The translations under genes and the position numbers were made by a program. A stretch of 64,000 nt of DNA from Sediminibacterium magnilacihabitans (lineage in GTDB: Bacteria; Bacteroidota; Bacteroidia; Chitinophagales; Chitinophagaceae), in contig PVEQ01000005.1 of assembly GCA_002973575.1 (NCBI GenBank), positions 1 through 64,000 on the forward strand. Reading direction: 5' to 3'. Within the stretch, counting starts at the first letter, position 1. The number at the start of each line of letters is the position of its first letter. Shown here in pieces: positions 45,328 through 54,600 of the stretch. The notes under the pieces are model-generated. The model was not told the origin of the DNA. It made no database searches and saw only the letters and a list, made by a program, of their open reading frames with translations.

Positions 45328-45475
45328 GGAAGCACAATGATACAACATTAAGCCTTTCATCAGCCTGAGAAGCCGTTTATGTAAGAGTGAAATGTTCGAT
45401 CTAGCCATAATGTATTGATTATCAAATAAATAAGCTTAACCAGTTACAATCTTCTGCCTATTACTGAAAAAAAAC

Positions 45476-45500
45476 TGGTACTATGTGTTGCATAGTACCA
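45476..45500. promoter_or_regulatory. Perfect 10-bp operator palindrome of the PadR operon
   Basis: TGGTACTATG and its exact complement CATAGTACCA flank a five-base spacer TGTTG. The TTG of the spacer (45488-45490) is the -33 element of the promoter whose -7 is at 45511-45518, so a bound repressor would block polymerase. The nearest regulator gene is padR, downstream. Confidence 0.65.
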
Positions 45501-45518
45501 AATAATATCCCATCTTTG
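45488..45518 (+). promoter_or_regulatory. Promoter of the PadR-PspC operon
   Basis: TTG at 45488-45490 and CATCTTTG at 45511-45518, 20 bases apart; one mismatch to TANNTTTG. It precedes the small gene at 45568 by 49 bases. The remaining gap back to arsC (45328-45475) shows nothing I can name. Confidence 0.55.
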
Positions 45519-45567
45519 TGTTGTCAATGAGAACAAGCATTTAAAAACACTATCAAATAAAAGAATC

Positions 45568-45759
45568 ATGAAAACACAAAACATTCAATTGCTGACAGCC
45601 CTGGAGAAAAGCGATATCACTAACTTGGTGAAAGAAGCATCTGTAAAAGAAACAGTAGCCCGGGTAGCAGAACACAAAGCCATTTTCACAGCGGCCGATT
45701 ATTGGAACCTCCAGCGCAGCAGAAGAACAAGGACCGGAAGGAGATTCCTGATGGCATAA
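45568..45759 (+). CDS. Small conserved hypothetical protein ahead of padR
   Basis: A 63-residue protein: an acidic helical N-terminal part (LLTALEKSDITNLVKEAS) and a conserved-looking FTAADYWNLQRSRR segment followed by an Arg-rich end. No signal or membrane helix. I recall similar short proteins beside PadR/PspC genes in related bacteria but no named domain. It is the first gene after the operator and starts with MKTQNIQ. Confidence 0.65.
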   Translation: MKTQNIQLLTALEKSDITNLVKEASVKETVARVAEHKAIFTAADYWNLQRSRRTRTGRRFLMA

Positions 45760-45844
45760 GCAGCAAACCAATCTCATTTCATAACAACGATCTCCCATCC
45801 CGCGCAAAACCAGGTGCGGGACGGAAGATCCAAAAACTCCGGAT

Positions 45845-46210
45845 ATGGATATTCAGAACACACAGAGTCAGATGCGAAAGGGGGTATTGGAGTTTTGCAT
45901 TTTGTCCATCATACGCCAGGGCGAAGTATACCCCAGCGATATTGTGGATCGCATGAAGACTGCCAACCTGCACATACTGGAAGGCACTTTGTACCCGTTG
46001 CTCACACGATTGAAAAATGCAGGCTTGTTAACCTACCGCTGGGTAGAAAGCAACAGCGGCCCACCCCGGAAATATTTCGTGATGACAGACAAAGGTCTTG
46101 AGTTCTATGGCGAACTGGAAAGAACCTGGCAGGAGCTGGCCGACGCCGTACATACTTTGACGCAATCCGCCATAGATCCAACATCCGAACCCAACCCATC
46201 CCAACCTTAA
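45845..46210 (+). CDS. PadR family transcriptional regulator
   Basis: A 121-residue winged-helix repressor: KGVLEFCILSIIRQGEVYPSDIVDRM, ILEGTLYPLLTRLKNAGLLTYRW and the wing GPPRKYFVMTDKG are typical PadR segments, with a C-terminal dimerisation helix. It probably binds the palindrome at 45476-45500 and represses its own operon (inference). The pspC gene follows after 21 bases. Confidence 0.93.
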   Translation: MDIQNTQSQMRKGVLEFCILSIIRQGEVYPSDIVDRMKTANLHILEGTLYPLLTRLKNAGLLTYRWVESNSGPPRKYFVMTDKGLEFYGELERTWQELADAVHTLTQSAIDPTSEPNPSQP

Positions 46211-46231
46211 CCAACAAAACCAGAACAGAAA

Positions 46232-48454
46232 ATGAAAAAGGTAATCAATATAAACTTCCAGGGCAGGGTGATTCCCATCGAGGAATCGGCCTACGACATG
46301 CTCAAACAGTATGTTGAAAGCTTGCGCAAGTTCTTTGCCAACGAGGAGGGGCGCGACGAGATCATCAATGATATCGAAGGGCGTATTGCAGAACTGTTTG
46401 GCGACAGCCTTAAAAAAGGAAGCACCTGCATCACAGATGAAGATGTAGATGGCATCATTAAGAGCATGGGCCGCCCGGAAGACTTTGAAGGAGACGAAAG
46501 CAAGGTACAGACTCAATTAGGCGAAGAGACCAAACAGCAGCAGCAAAGCAGAACATTTTATGAAGGAGCCGGTGAAGCGCCGAGAGGCCGTCTTTACCGC
46601 GATGAAAGCGATAAAATGCTGGGCGGTGTTTGTAGCGGCCTGGCCAACTACCTGCGCGTTGATCCTACGATCGTGCGCCTGGTATTTGCCCTCATCACTT
46701 TCGGCGCCGGAACCGGTATTTTGTTATACATACTTTTATGGATCATACTGCCTTCCAAAAGGCTTGAAAATGCTACAAGCACCAAGCGTCTCTATCGCAA
46801 TCCAGATGAAAAAGTGATTGCAGGCGTGGCGAGTGGGTTGGCTGCTTATTTCGACATAGCCGTATGGGTACCCCGACTGATCTTTGTACTGCCGCTGGTA
46901 GTAGGCATATTTACTTCCATATTCAGGCATGCTTTCTGGTTCGACTATAATCCGTTCCCGGGCATCGTCTTCGGATCTTTTGGCGGTACACTTTTCATCA
47001 CCTATGCCATACTCTGGGCAGTGATACCGGAAGCCAAAAGTGCATCGGATAAACTGGAGATGCGTGGCGAAAAAGTAGACCTCAATACCATTAAGAATAC
47101 GATACAGGAAGACTTGGAGGGGTTTAAAAGCCGCGCTGAGAAATGGGGTGGTGAAGTGAAAGAGCGTGCGCAACAATTCGGACAAGAATTCGGACAAACC
47201 ATCAGCCAGAAGGGGCAACAGTTCAGCAGTGAAGCAGCAAAGATCGGCAGAAGAGGCGGTAGCCGGCTGGGCAATGCCATAGCCATTATCTTCAAAGCAT
47301 TCTTTCTTTTCCTGGCAGGTATACTGGCTTTTGCCTTACTGGTTACGCTCCTGGCGTTTCTGGTGGCAGGGATAGGTGTATTCCCCCTGAAAGATTTCTT
47401 CCTGGAAGGCGTAACACAAAACTTCCTTGCATGGGCAACACTGTTGCTGTTCCTGGGCGTGCCGGTAGTTGCTTTCATTATATGGATCGTGCGTAGGATC
47501 ATGGGTGTTAAATCGGGCAACAAGTTTCTTGGTTTCACTTTCGCCGGACTGTGGTTCATTGGATTATTCTGCGGCATCATGCTGGCCGTTTCTATTGCAC
47601 GCAATTTCGATGCAAGCGCCAGGGATAAGCAAGAATACTCCATTGTTCAGCCGGGTACGGGAAAACTGATCATCAATGTGCCCGACAGCAAAGTGAAAGT
47701 GATTGGCGGATGGCTGGGTAAAATAGATGGTGTGATGAGTGTGAGCGATGACAGCCTTTTCCTTAATAATGTAAGGCTTCGCATCTTAAAAAGTAAGGAT
47801 TCTGTTTACCATATCTCCGCTACCAAGTACAGCAGCGGAAAAGATGCCGGCAGCGCCATGGAAAATGTAAGAGGCATCAACTATGGGATCAACCAGGAAG
47901 ACAGTACCATCTGGCTCGATCGGGGATTCTCCCTGCATTCAGGAACCAAATTCCGCAACCAGCGTGTAGAAGTAACCGTACAGGTGCCGGTAGGCAAGCG
48001 GATCATGATCGACAGGAGAGTGGCGAACAGGCTAAGCTGGTTCCATGTCAATGACGGCGACTGGGGCGACGATTGGAACGATTACCAGAACTGGGACAGC
48101 AATGTGGAATACATTATGAGGGCAGGCGGACTGGAAAGGGTACACAAGGAAGAAGATGCGCGCGACAACAATAATAATGATGATGATGAGAACAATGCAG
48201 TAGAGCAATACAAGAAGAGCAAAGAAGAACTGAAGAAAGAATATGATAAAAAACAAAAAGAGGCGGAAGAGCTGAAAAAAGAACTGGACAAACCCGTAGA
48301 TACTACCCGCTATCATTATCAGAAAGCCACCACTTACGAAGAAGCACCCCAGCCCAATGCTGTGATGCCTGCGGTGCATGCCGAGAAAAAAGAAGAAAAG
48401 ATGGACATCACATTCGATAATGCAAGATTGGTGATGATGCAAATGGTACTATAA
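46232..48454 (+). CDS. Membrane protein with two PspC domains
   Basis: A 740-residue protein. An N-terminal cytoplasmic segment (about 1-120) is followed by two PspC domains (about 127-181, GRLYRDESDKMLGGVCSGLANYL; and about 191-265, KRLYRNPDEKVIAGVASGLAAYF), further membrane helices (about 350-460), a DUF-like beta region (about 470-620) and an acidic, coiled-coil-forming tail (Asn/Asp run, then KSKEELKKEYDKK). PspC proteins sense or counter inner-membrane stress. The frame continues to the TAA at 48452-48454. Confidence 0.88.
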   Translation: MKKVININFQGRVIPIEESAYDMLKQYVESLRKFFANEEGRDEIINDIEGRIAELFGDSLKKGSTCITDEDVDGIIKSMGRPEDFEGDESKVQTQLGEETKQQQQSRTFYEGAGEAPRGRLYRDESDKMLGGVCSGLANYLRVDPTIVRLVFALITFGAGTGILLYILLWIILPSKRLENATSTKRLYRNPDEKVIAGVASGLAAYFDIAVWVPRLIFVLPLVVGIFTSIFRHAFWFDYNPFPGIVFGSFGGTLFITYAILWAVIPEAKSASDKLEMRGEKVDLNTIKNTIQEDLEGFKSRAEKWGGEVKERAQQFGQEFGQTISQKGQQFSSEAAKIGRRGGSRLGNAIAIIFKAFFLFLAGILAFALLVTLLAFLVAGIGVFPLKDFFLEGVTQNFLAWATLLLFLGVPVVAFIIWIVRRIMGVKSGNKFLGFTFAGLWFIGLFCGIMLAVSIARNFDASARDKQEYSIVQPGTGKLIINVPDSKVKVIGGWLGKIDGVMSVSDDSLFLNNVRLRILKSKDSVYHISATKYSSGKDAGSAMENVRGINYGINQEDSTIWLDRGFSLHSGTKFRNQRVEVTVQVPVGKRIMIDRRVANRLSWFHVNDGDWGDDWNDYQNWDSNVEYIMRAGGLERVHKEEDARDNNNNDDDENNAVEQYKKSKEELKKEYDKKQKEAEELKKELDKPVDTTRYHYQKATTYEEAPQPNAVMPAVHAEKKEEKMDITFDNARLVMMQMVL

Positions 48455-48477
48455 AATCGGTTGAAGTTGGGAAAGAA

Positions 48478-48520
48478 AAGAACCCTGCTTTGTTCTCAGA
48501 ACGGGGTTCTTCCCTTTTTT
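48478..48520 (+). terminator. Terminator after the PspC gene
   Basis: Arms AAGAACCC (48478-48485) and GGGTTCTT (48504-48511), followed by CCC and T6. It separates the PspC gene from the small lipoprotein gene. Confidence 0.75.
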
Positions 48521-48546
48521 AAGAATCGCGAAATAAAACAATCAAT

Positions 48547-48885
48547 ATGAAAAAAATAACTACAGTCATTTTCGTGGGATTGATGCTTACGGTCTTTACC
48601 CTTTCCGGTTGTTTATTTTCATTCGACAATTCGAATACAAGTATTACGATACAAGACTCAGACGACAGGTACGAATTATCGGCGCATTACAATAAACAGA
48701 AAACAAAACGGATCCAGCATTATATAGATGCGAACATAGCTCCCCAGGACCGGGCAATTTTTCAGATAAGGACGAATCCGGGTAAACTGCAAATCAGGTT
48801 CGATAAAAAGGAGAATGACGAGGACGCCTACCTGAGAATAAAGCGATTGGGGGAAGGCATCAAAGCAACACTATCGGCAGACTGA
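48547..48885 (+). CDS. Small lipoprotein, unknown function
   Basis: A 112-residue lipoprotein: signal MKKITTVIFVGLMLTVFT and lipobox LSGC with Cys22. The mature part is polar and ends with LRIKRLGEGIKATLSAD; segments IQHYIDANI and DRAIFQIRTNPGKLQIRF suggest a small alpha/beta fold. It follows the PspC gene after a terminator and may act in the same membrane-stress setting. No family recognised. Confidence 0.75.
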   Translation: MKKITTVIFVGLMLTVFTLSGCLFSFDNSNTSITIQDSDDRYELSAHYNKQKTKRIQHYIDANIAPQDRAIFQIRTNPGKLQIRFDKKENDEDAYLRIKRLGEGIKATLSAD

Positions 48886-48966
48886 TTGAAAACAATGTAA
48901 CACATTGTTTTTTTATTTTTACGCCCCCCTTGCTTCACCTATTTTTGCTCGGCAAAGTAAAAAAGC

Positions 48967-50049
48967 ATGAAAAATACTCCGTTTACTCAGAAACACATGG
49001 CGTTGGGCGCAAAAATGGCCCCTTTTGCAGGATACAATATGCCCATCAGTTACAGCGGTATCAATGATGAACATGCAGCTGTTCGCAAAAATGCTGGTGT
49101 TTTTGATGTAAGTCACATGGGAGAGTTCATACTGAAAGGCCCGGATGCACTCGATCTCATCCAGCGCGTTACTTCGAACGATGCTTCCAAACTCACCAAC
49201 GGAAAAGCCCAGTATAGCTGCCTGCCCAATGAACAGGGAGGTATTGTAGATGACCTCATTGTCTATTGTATCGAAGAGAACAAAACATATATGCTGGTGG
49301 TGAATGCCTCCAATATAGAAAAAGACTGGAACTGGATATCGAAGCACAATACCCGGAATGTGGAAATGCACAACATCAGCGATAAGACTTGTCTGCTGGC
49401 CATACAGGGCCCGAACGCCACAAAGATGTTGCAACCGCTTACCGATATGGACATCATGAACCTGAAATATTACACGTTTGCCAAAGGAAAATTTGCGGGT
49501 GTAGATAATGTGCTGGTAAGTGCCACTGGTTATACGGGAGCGGGCGGTGTAGAAATTTATTTTGAAGACAGCAACGGCGCAGCAGATAAAATCTGGGAAG
49601 CCATTTTTGAGATTGGTACGCCACAAGGGTTGAAGCCGATTGGATTGGGAGCAAGGGACACCCTTCGGTTGGAAATGGGTTATTGCCTTTATGGAAACGA
49701 TATCGATGATACCACTTCTCCACTGGAAGGCGGGCTCGCATGGATTACCAAGTTCAGCAAGGATTTCACAGCAAAAAAAATACTGGAAAAACAAAAAGCG
49801 GAAGGTGTTAAACGGAAGCTGGTAGGTTTTGAAATGATCGAAAGAGGCATCCCGCGCCACGATTACCTGATCAAGGATGCATCAGGCAATGCGATCGGAA
49901 AAGTGACCAGCGGTACGCAGGCGCCTTCACTGAACAAAGCGGTAGGATTGGGTTATGTAACTGTTGACCATGCCGGGCTTGACAGCGAAATCTTCATCGA
50001 CATACGTAATACACCTGTAAAAGCAAGGGTGGTTAAAATTCCTTTCTAA
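48967..50049 (+). CDS. gcvT: Glycine cleavage system aminomethyltransferase
   Basis: A 360-residue T protein, which moves the aminomethyl carbon from lipoylated GcvH to tetrahydrofolate. It shows [31 protein letters not shown], the folate-binding Asp/Glu region [17 protein letters not shown] and [19 protein letters not shown]. The gcvH gene lies about 14 kb away on the other strand. Confidence 0.96.
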   Translation: MKNTPFTQKHMALGAKMAPFAGYNMPISYSGINDEHAAVRKNAGVFDVSHMGEFILKGPDALDLIQRVTSNDASKLTNGKAQYSCLPNEQGGIVDDLIVYCIEENKTYMLVVNASNIEKDWNWISKHNTRNVEMHNISDKTCLLAIQGPNATKMLQPLTDMDIMNLKYYTFAKGKFAGVDNVLVSATGYTGAGGVEIYFEDSNGAADKIWEAIFEIGTPQGLKPIGLGARDTLRLEMGYCLYGNDIDDTTSPLEGGLAWITKFSKDFTAKKILEKQKAEGVKRKLVGFEMIERGIPRHDYLIKDASGNAIGKVTSGTQAPSLNKAVGLGYVTVDHAGLDSEIFIDIRNTPVKARVVKIPF

Positions 50050-50167
50050 TAATTGCGTATTAGTACGGTTTTTAAAAAGACCGGAACAGTTAAACTTTGT
50101 GATGCATTCGGATTCGGTACGGTGAATGACCGTTCATCGATTCATCATCAAAGTAAAACTGTTGCTT

Positions 50168-50521
50168 ATGTACACGATCAGGAACAGGGTACAATTGATC
50201 GGCCATCTTGGCCAGGACCCTGAAATTAAACAATTCGATTCTGGAAAGAAAGCGGCACACCTGCGTGTGGCCACCAATGAACATTACCGTGATGTAAACG
50301 GGGAAAAAGTGTCCGATACCCAATGGCACCGGGCCATAGCCTGGAACAAGCTGGCCGATATTGCTGAAAAATACCTGTTCAAAGGAAGTGAAATTGCGCT
50401 TGAAGGCAAGATGGTCAATCGCCAGTATACAGATAAAAAAGGCGATAAACAATATATAACCGAAATACAGATCAATGAGTTACTGATACTGGGGAAAAAA
50501 CTTCCTGAACTGCAGCAATAG
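50168..50521 (+). CDS. ssb: Single-stranded DNA-binding protein
   Basis: A 117-residue OB-fold SSB: MYTIRNRVQLIGHLGQDPE at the start, FDSGKKAAHLRVATNE and TQWHRAIAWNKLADIAEKYL. It ends soon after the OB fold and lacks the long linker and the acidic DDDIPF-type tip of the main SSB, so it may be a secondary copy. ATG at 50168 is the family start. The 275 bases that follow hold only short hairpins. Confidence 0.92.
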   Translation: MYTIRNRVQLIGHLGQDPEIKQFDSGKKAAHLRVATNEHYRDVNGEKVSDTQWHRAIAWNKLADIAEKYLFKGSEIALEGKMVNRQYTDKKGDKQYITEIQINELLILGKKLPELQQ

Positions 50522-50782
50522 CATTGCTCAATACTGCGGCTCAGGTTCCCTGCAGCTGTTCTTTGTGTTTGGTTGCACAAAAGAACGCAGTCTGCCTGCA
50601 TCGATTGAAGCCGGTTAGCGTGTGAGTGTCAAATGACAAAGGTGCCAGGCTGTTTTTGTTGTCCGGATGGATGTTGTTTCTATGTTCCCCCCGCATGATC
50701 CAGCAAACAGCATCTTTTGTGACTCGGTTCTTTTTGTGCAAGGCCGGCCTTTCCAGGCTGGCTCTTTGTTCTTCCTGAACTT

Positions 50783-50790
50783 TATCTTTG
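50783..50790 (+). promoter_or_regulatory. -7 element of comB, six bases from the start codon
   Basis: TATCTTTG (exact consensus), then CAACCT and ATG at 50797; predicts a leaderless or near-leaderless mRNA. Confidence 0.55.
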
Positions 50791-50796
50791 CAACCT

Positions 50797-51540
50797 ATGA
50801 ATCCAAAACCCAGTTTATTTACCGTTGTATCTCCCCGTTTGCTGGATATCTATGATATTTCAAACAGTATTGTGGTAGTCATTGATGTTTTCCGCGCCAC
50901 ATCCACCATTGCTACCGCCTTGTATAATGGCGCTACGCGTGTGATTCCCGTTGACAGCGTGGATAAATGCATCCAGATAGGCAAGACCACGGGCGGCATT
51001 ACAGCCGGAGAGCGTGATGGTAAAGTGATTGAAGGTTTGGCACATGGTAATTCTCCGGCCGAATACCCGCGTTCTTTCATCGCAGGAAAAACACTGGTAC
51101 TTACTACCACCAATGGTACCAGGCTTTTACACATGGCGCTGAATAATGGTGCATCTGAGGTTATCACAGGATCTTTTCCCAACCTCTCTGCCGTGTGCGA
51201 CCACCTGGTGGCGCAAAATAAGAATGTGGTATTGGGCTGCTCTGCCTGGAAAGACCGCTTCAACCTGGAAGACGCCCTTTTTGCAGGCGCAGTCATTGAA
51301 AGGATCAGAGACCATTTTGCCATCCATTGCGACAGCAGCCTGATGGCGGAAGATATGTACCGCCTGCACAAAAACGATATCAAACAGTTCATACGTAAAA
51401 CTACCCACTGGCATAGGCTGGCTGCTTACGGACTGGAAGCCGACCTGGAATACTGCGTAACGGCCGATCAGGCCAATGTTTTGCCCGTTTACCGTAATGG
51501 GGACCTCATAAGCCTTACAGACCCGGCCGGGGGATCTTAA
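50797..51540 (+). CDS. comB: 2-phosphosulfolactate phosphatase-like protein
   Basis: A 247-residue ComB-family phosphatase. Characteristic are VVVIDVFRATSTIATALYNGA, TAGERDGK, GNSPAEYP, TTTNGTRLL and GCSAWKDRFNLEDALFAGA. In archaea ComB makes sulfolactate for coenzyme M; in Bacteroidota the same family may act in sulfonate (for example capnine/sulfonolipid) metabolism, which cannot be decided here. No other coenzyme M gene is in the window. Confidence 0.9.
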   Translation: MNPKPSLFTVVSPRLLDIYDISNSIVVVIDVFRATSTIATALYNGATRVIPVDSVDKCIQIGKTTGGITAGERDGKVIEGLAHGNSPAEYPRSFIAGKTLVLTTTNGTRLLHMALNNGASEVITGSFPNLSAVCDHLVAQNKNVVLGCSAWKDRFNLEDALFAGAVIERIRDHFAIHCDSSLMAEDMYRLHKNDIKQFIRKTTHWHRLAAYGLEADLEYCVTADQANVLPVYRNGDLISLTDPAGGS

Positions 51541-51596
51541 CAAACATTTCATCCACATTCTTCCCTTTAGTTTTCGGTAACTGCCGCGCTTTCCTT

Positions 51597-51604
51597 TACT
51601 TTTG
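51597..51604 (+). promoter_or_regulatory. -7 element of the SNF2 helicase gene
   Basis: TACTTTTG, an exact TANNTTTG match, with TTTTCG about 22 bases upstream; the ATG is 32 bases downstream. Confidence 0.45.
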
Positions 51605-51636
51605 CAAATTGCCCAAACCCTAATTCCTGGCAAAAC

Positions 51637-54600
51637 ATGGCTTTACCGTACCTGGTCAAACATATCTATAACAGTGGCACCGAAGAAGTGATCCGGAGGG
51701 GCAAAAAGATCCATGCGCTCGGCAATGTGGAATTGGTGGAATACGACGACCTGATGGCCAATGTGGTTTTCCGGGTGAAAGATGACGGATACACTACTTT
51801 TTATAAAGTACATATCAACCAGTTCAAAGACGCTAAAACCCTTTCGCTGCGTTGCTCCTGTCCGTATAACCTCTCGGAAATCTGCCGTCACAAAGCAGCC
51901 GCTCTTTTTTACCTGCAGGACTTGTTGGATAAAAACTTATTGGGCGACAGGGAATCTTCTTATGACCAGAAGCATACGGTAGTGAAAATGAAACAGCTTG
52001 ATCTGAAGCTGATTCGTATGCTCACATCTCCCGCCAGCTTCGACGCCGCTGAGAACCTGTTGCGCAGCAGCAGGTCCAATCTCCTCGAAGCAAAAGATGA
52101 AAGGGTGGTGGCCGAGCTGGAATACGAGGGCGAAAATTTCAGGGTGGTTATCCAGAAAAACGAAGAACGGAATTTTGATACGAGTTGTACCTGTCACACC
52201 GACCAGGCACATCCGCTCTGCGTGCACAAATGCATCGTGCTGTTGCAGCTCCTGCACAATTATGGCCCCAATTATTTCGACAGCATCCGTAACTGGGATA
52301 AAGAGAAAAACAAGCTGCTGGCGCTCTACGGCTATTCGCTGGAAGATGACCTGGATGGAAAATTTGAATTCACTTATACAGATGGGAAGCCTTTCCTGCG
52401 TGTACTGAATGCTTCCATCAAAAAAGTATCATTGAACCAGCCGGCGACTGTGCAGCCAAAAAAAATAGAAGAAACAGTACCAGATATTGCAGAAGACGAA
52501 GAAGAGACAGAAAAGCAATTGCTGAAACTGGGGATTGTAATCAATTCCAACGAACACCAGTACCCCTATCTTCAACTGGATGCGGTACAGGGCGAAGCAG
52601 ATGAGGCTGGAACGGGCTATACAGGCAAGGCAGTAAAACTCGACCTGGGCAAATACATCAACACGGAAGTATTTAATGAAGAAGACAAAATACTGCTGCA
52701 ACAGCTGCGTAAATTATTGCCGGGAGAGATCAACCGGTACCTTAACCGGAATTCACCATTCAGTGGCATTTGGGAAAACATCATACAGCAACACGACGAT
52801 GAGTTACCGGAAGAGACCCGTCACCTCATCAATGAATACCTCCATCCCAAAATAAAAAAGCTGTTTACCGATCTGACGGGTAACGCTTTTGTATTCTACC
52901 TGTCATCCGGGAAAACCTTTACAACGGCTAATATGCAGCAGGCTGAGTTGACGTTGCCGTTTATCAGTCCGGAGTTCGAAGTAAACTACAGCAATCACCA
53001 GTATGTGATCGATTGCAGGATAAAGCTGCCGCTGGCTAACCTCAATATCGCCGAAAATGAATGCGGATCTGCATTGCTTTTTCAATACCACAACCAGTTT
53101 TTCACCTGGAATCGCACGGAAGACATCATTGTGCTGGAAAAATTTCTGCCTTCAGGCAAGATGACCATTGCCGCAGAAGACTGGGCCGTGCAGTTACAGC
53201 AATTCGTGCTGCCGCTTTCGAAAGAATACAATGTGCATTTTAGTAATGTACAAAAAGAAGAAGTCAAGGATATTAAGCCGGATGTGAAAGTGGTGCTGAA
53301 AGAGAAGGGGGATTATCTTTTGTTTCAACCGGTGTTTACATATAAGGGATATGATGTACGCAGTACCGATAAAGAAAAGATCATTCTGCCGGTAGCAGAT
53401 AAACTGCTTGTGATACAGCGCAACCTGGATGCTGAAAGGGAATTTGTGCAGAAAGTGGAATCGCTGCATTCTCATTTTGTAAAACCGGTTGAGGGAGATG
53501 TGCTGGCGCTGAAAGGTTCCGAAGTACTCAAGAACAATTGGTTCTTCCTGTTTGTGGATGCGGCCAATGAAATGAATATCCCGGTATACGGTTTTGAGGC
53601 CTTGAAGAAATTTCGTTTCAATACCGCCAAGCCATCTACCAAAATATTCATCAGCAGCAACACCGACTGGTTTGATGCCAAAGTGCAGATACAGTTCGGA
53701 GAGCAGAAGGTAACGGTAGACGACGTGAAAAAGGCCCTGGCCAACAAACAGCAGTTTGTGCAACTGGATGATGGCACGCTGGGCATCCTTCCGGAAGAAT
53801 GGATCAAAAAATATTCGTTGCTGTTCCGTGTAGGTGAAGGAAAGACAGGAACTATGAAGCTGAGTAAATACCATTTCAGCGTAATAGAAGAATTATACCT
53901 GGAGCGTGACGAAGAGGAACTCTCTTTTCAACTGGAAGAGAAATATGAACGGATCAAAGACAATCATTCCATCAAAGAGATACCAGCCCCTGCACACCTG
54001 AAATCCATTTTACGCCCTTACCAGGAAAGCGGTTTCCAATGGCTCAACTACCTGCGCGAAGTACAATGGGGTGGTATACTGGCAGACGATATGGGTTTGG
54101 GTAAAACCATACAGGCATTGAGTTTCCTGCATCATCTCAAAGAAGAAAATGAACACATCAAGGCGCTGGTAGTTTGTCCGACTACACTTATGTACAACTG
54201 GCAAAACGAGATCACCAAGTTCACGCCCAGTCTTAGTTACAACATCCATCACGGTGGTGGGAGGTCCAAAGAGAAGTTGATGATGAACGGCGTGGATGTG
54301 CTGATCACTACCTACGGTACTTTACGAAGTGATATCAAGCAATTTGTGGAAGTTCCGTTCGATTACGTGATACTCGATGAGAGCCAGGCTATCAAAAACC
54401 CCGGCAGTAAGGTAACCAAGGCTGCGGGCCTGCTGAAAGCCAGGAACCGGCTTTGCCTGAGTGGTACGCCCTTGCAAAACAATACATTCGATATTTATGC
54501 CCAGATGAATTTCCTCAACCCGGGCATGCTGGGTAGTGTAGAATTTTTCAAGCAGGAGTTCTCCATCCCGATTGACAAGTTCGGAGAAAAAGAACAGAAA

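Noticed and set aside
50522-50782. Decayed gene between ssb and comB
   Set aside because: Only short frames and a few hairpins (for example the AAGGCCGGCCTT palindrome near 50742) are visible; no protein similarity can be seen.
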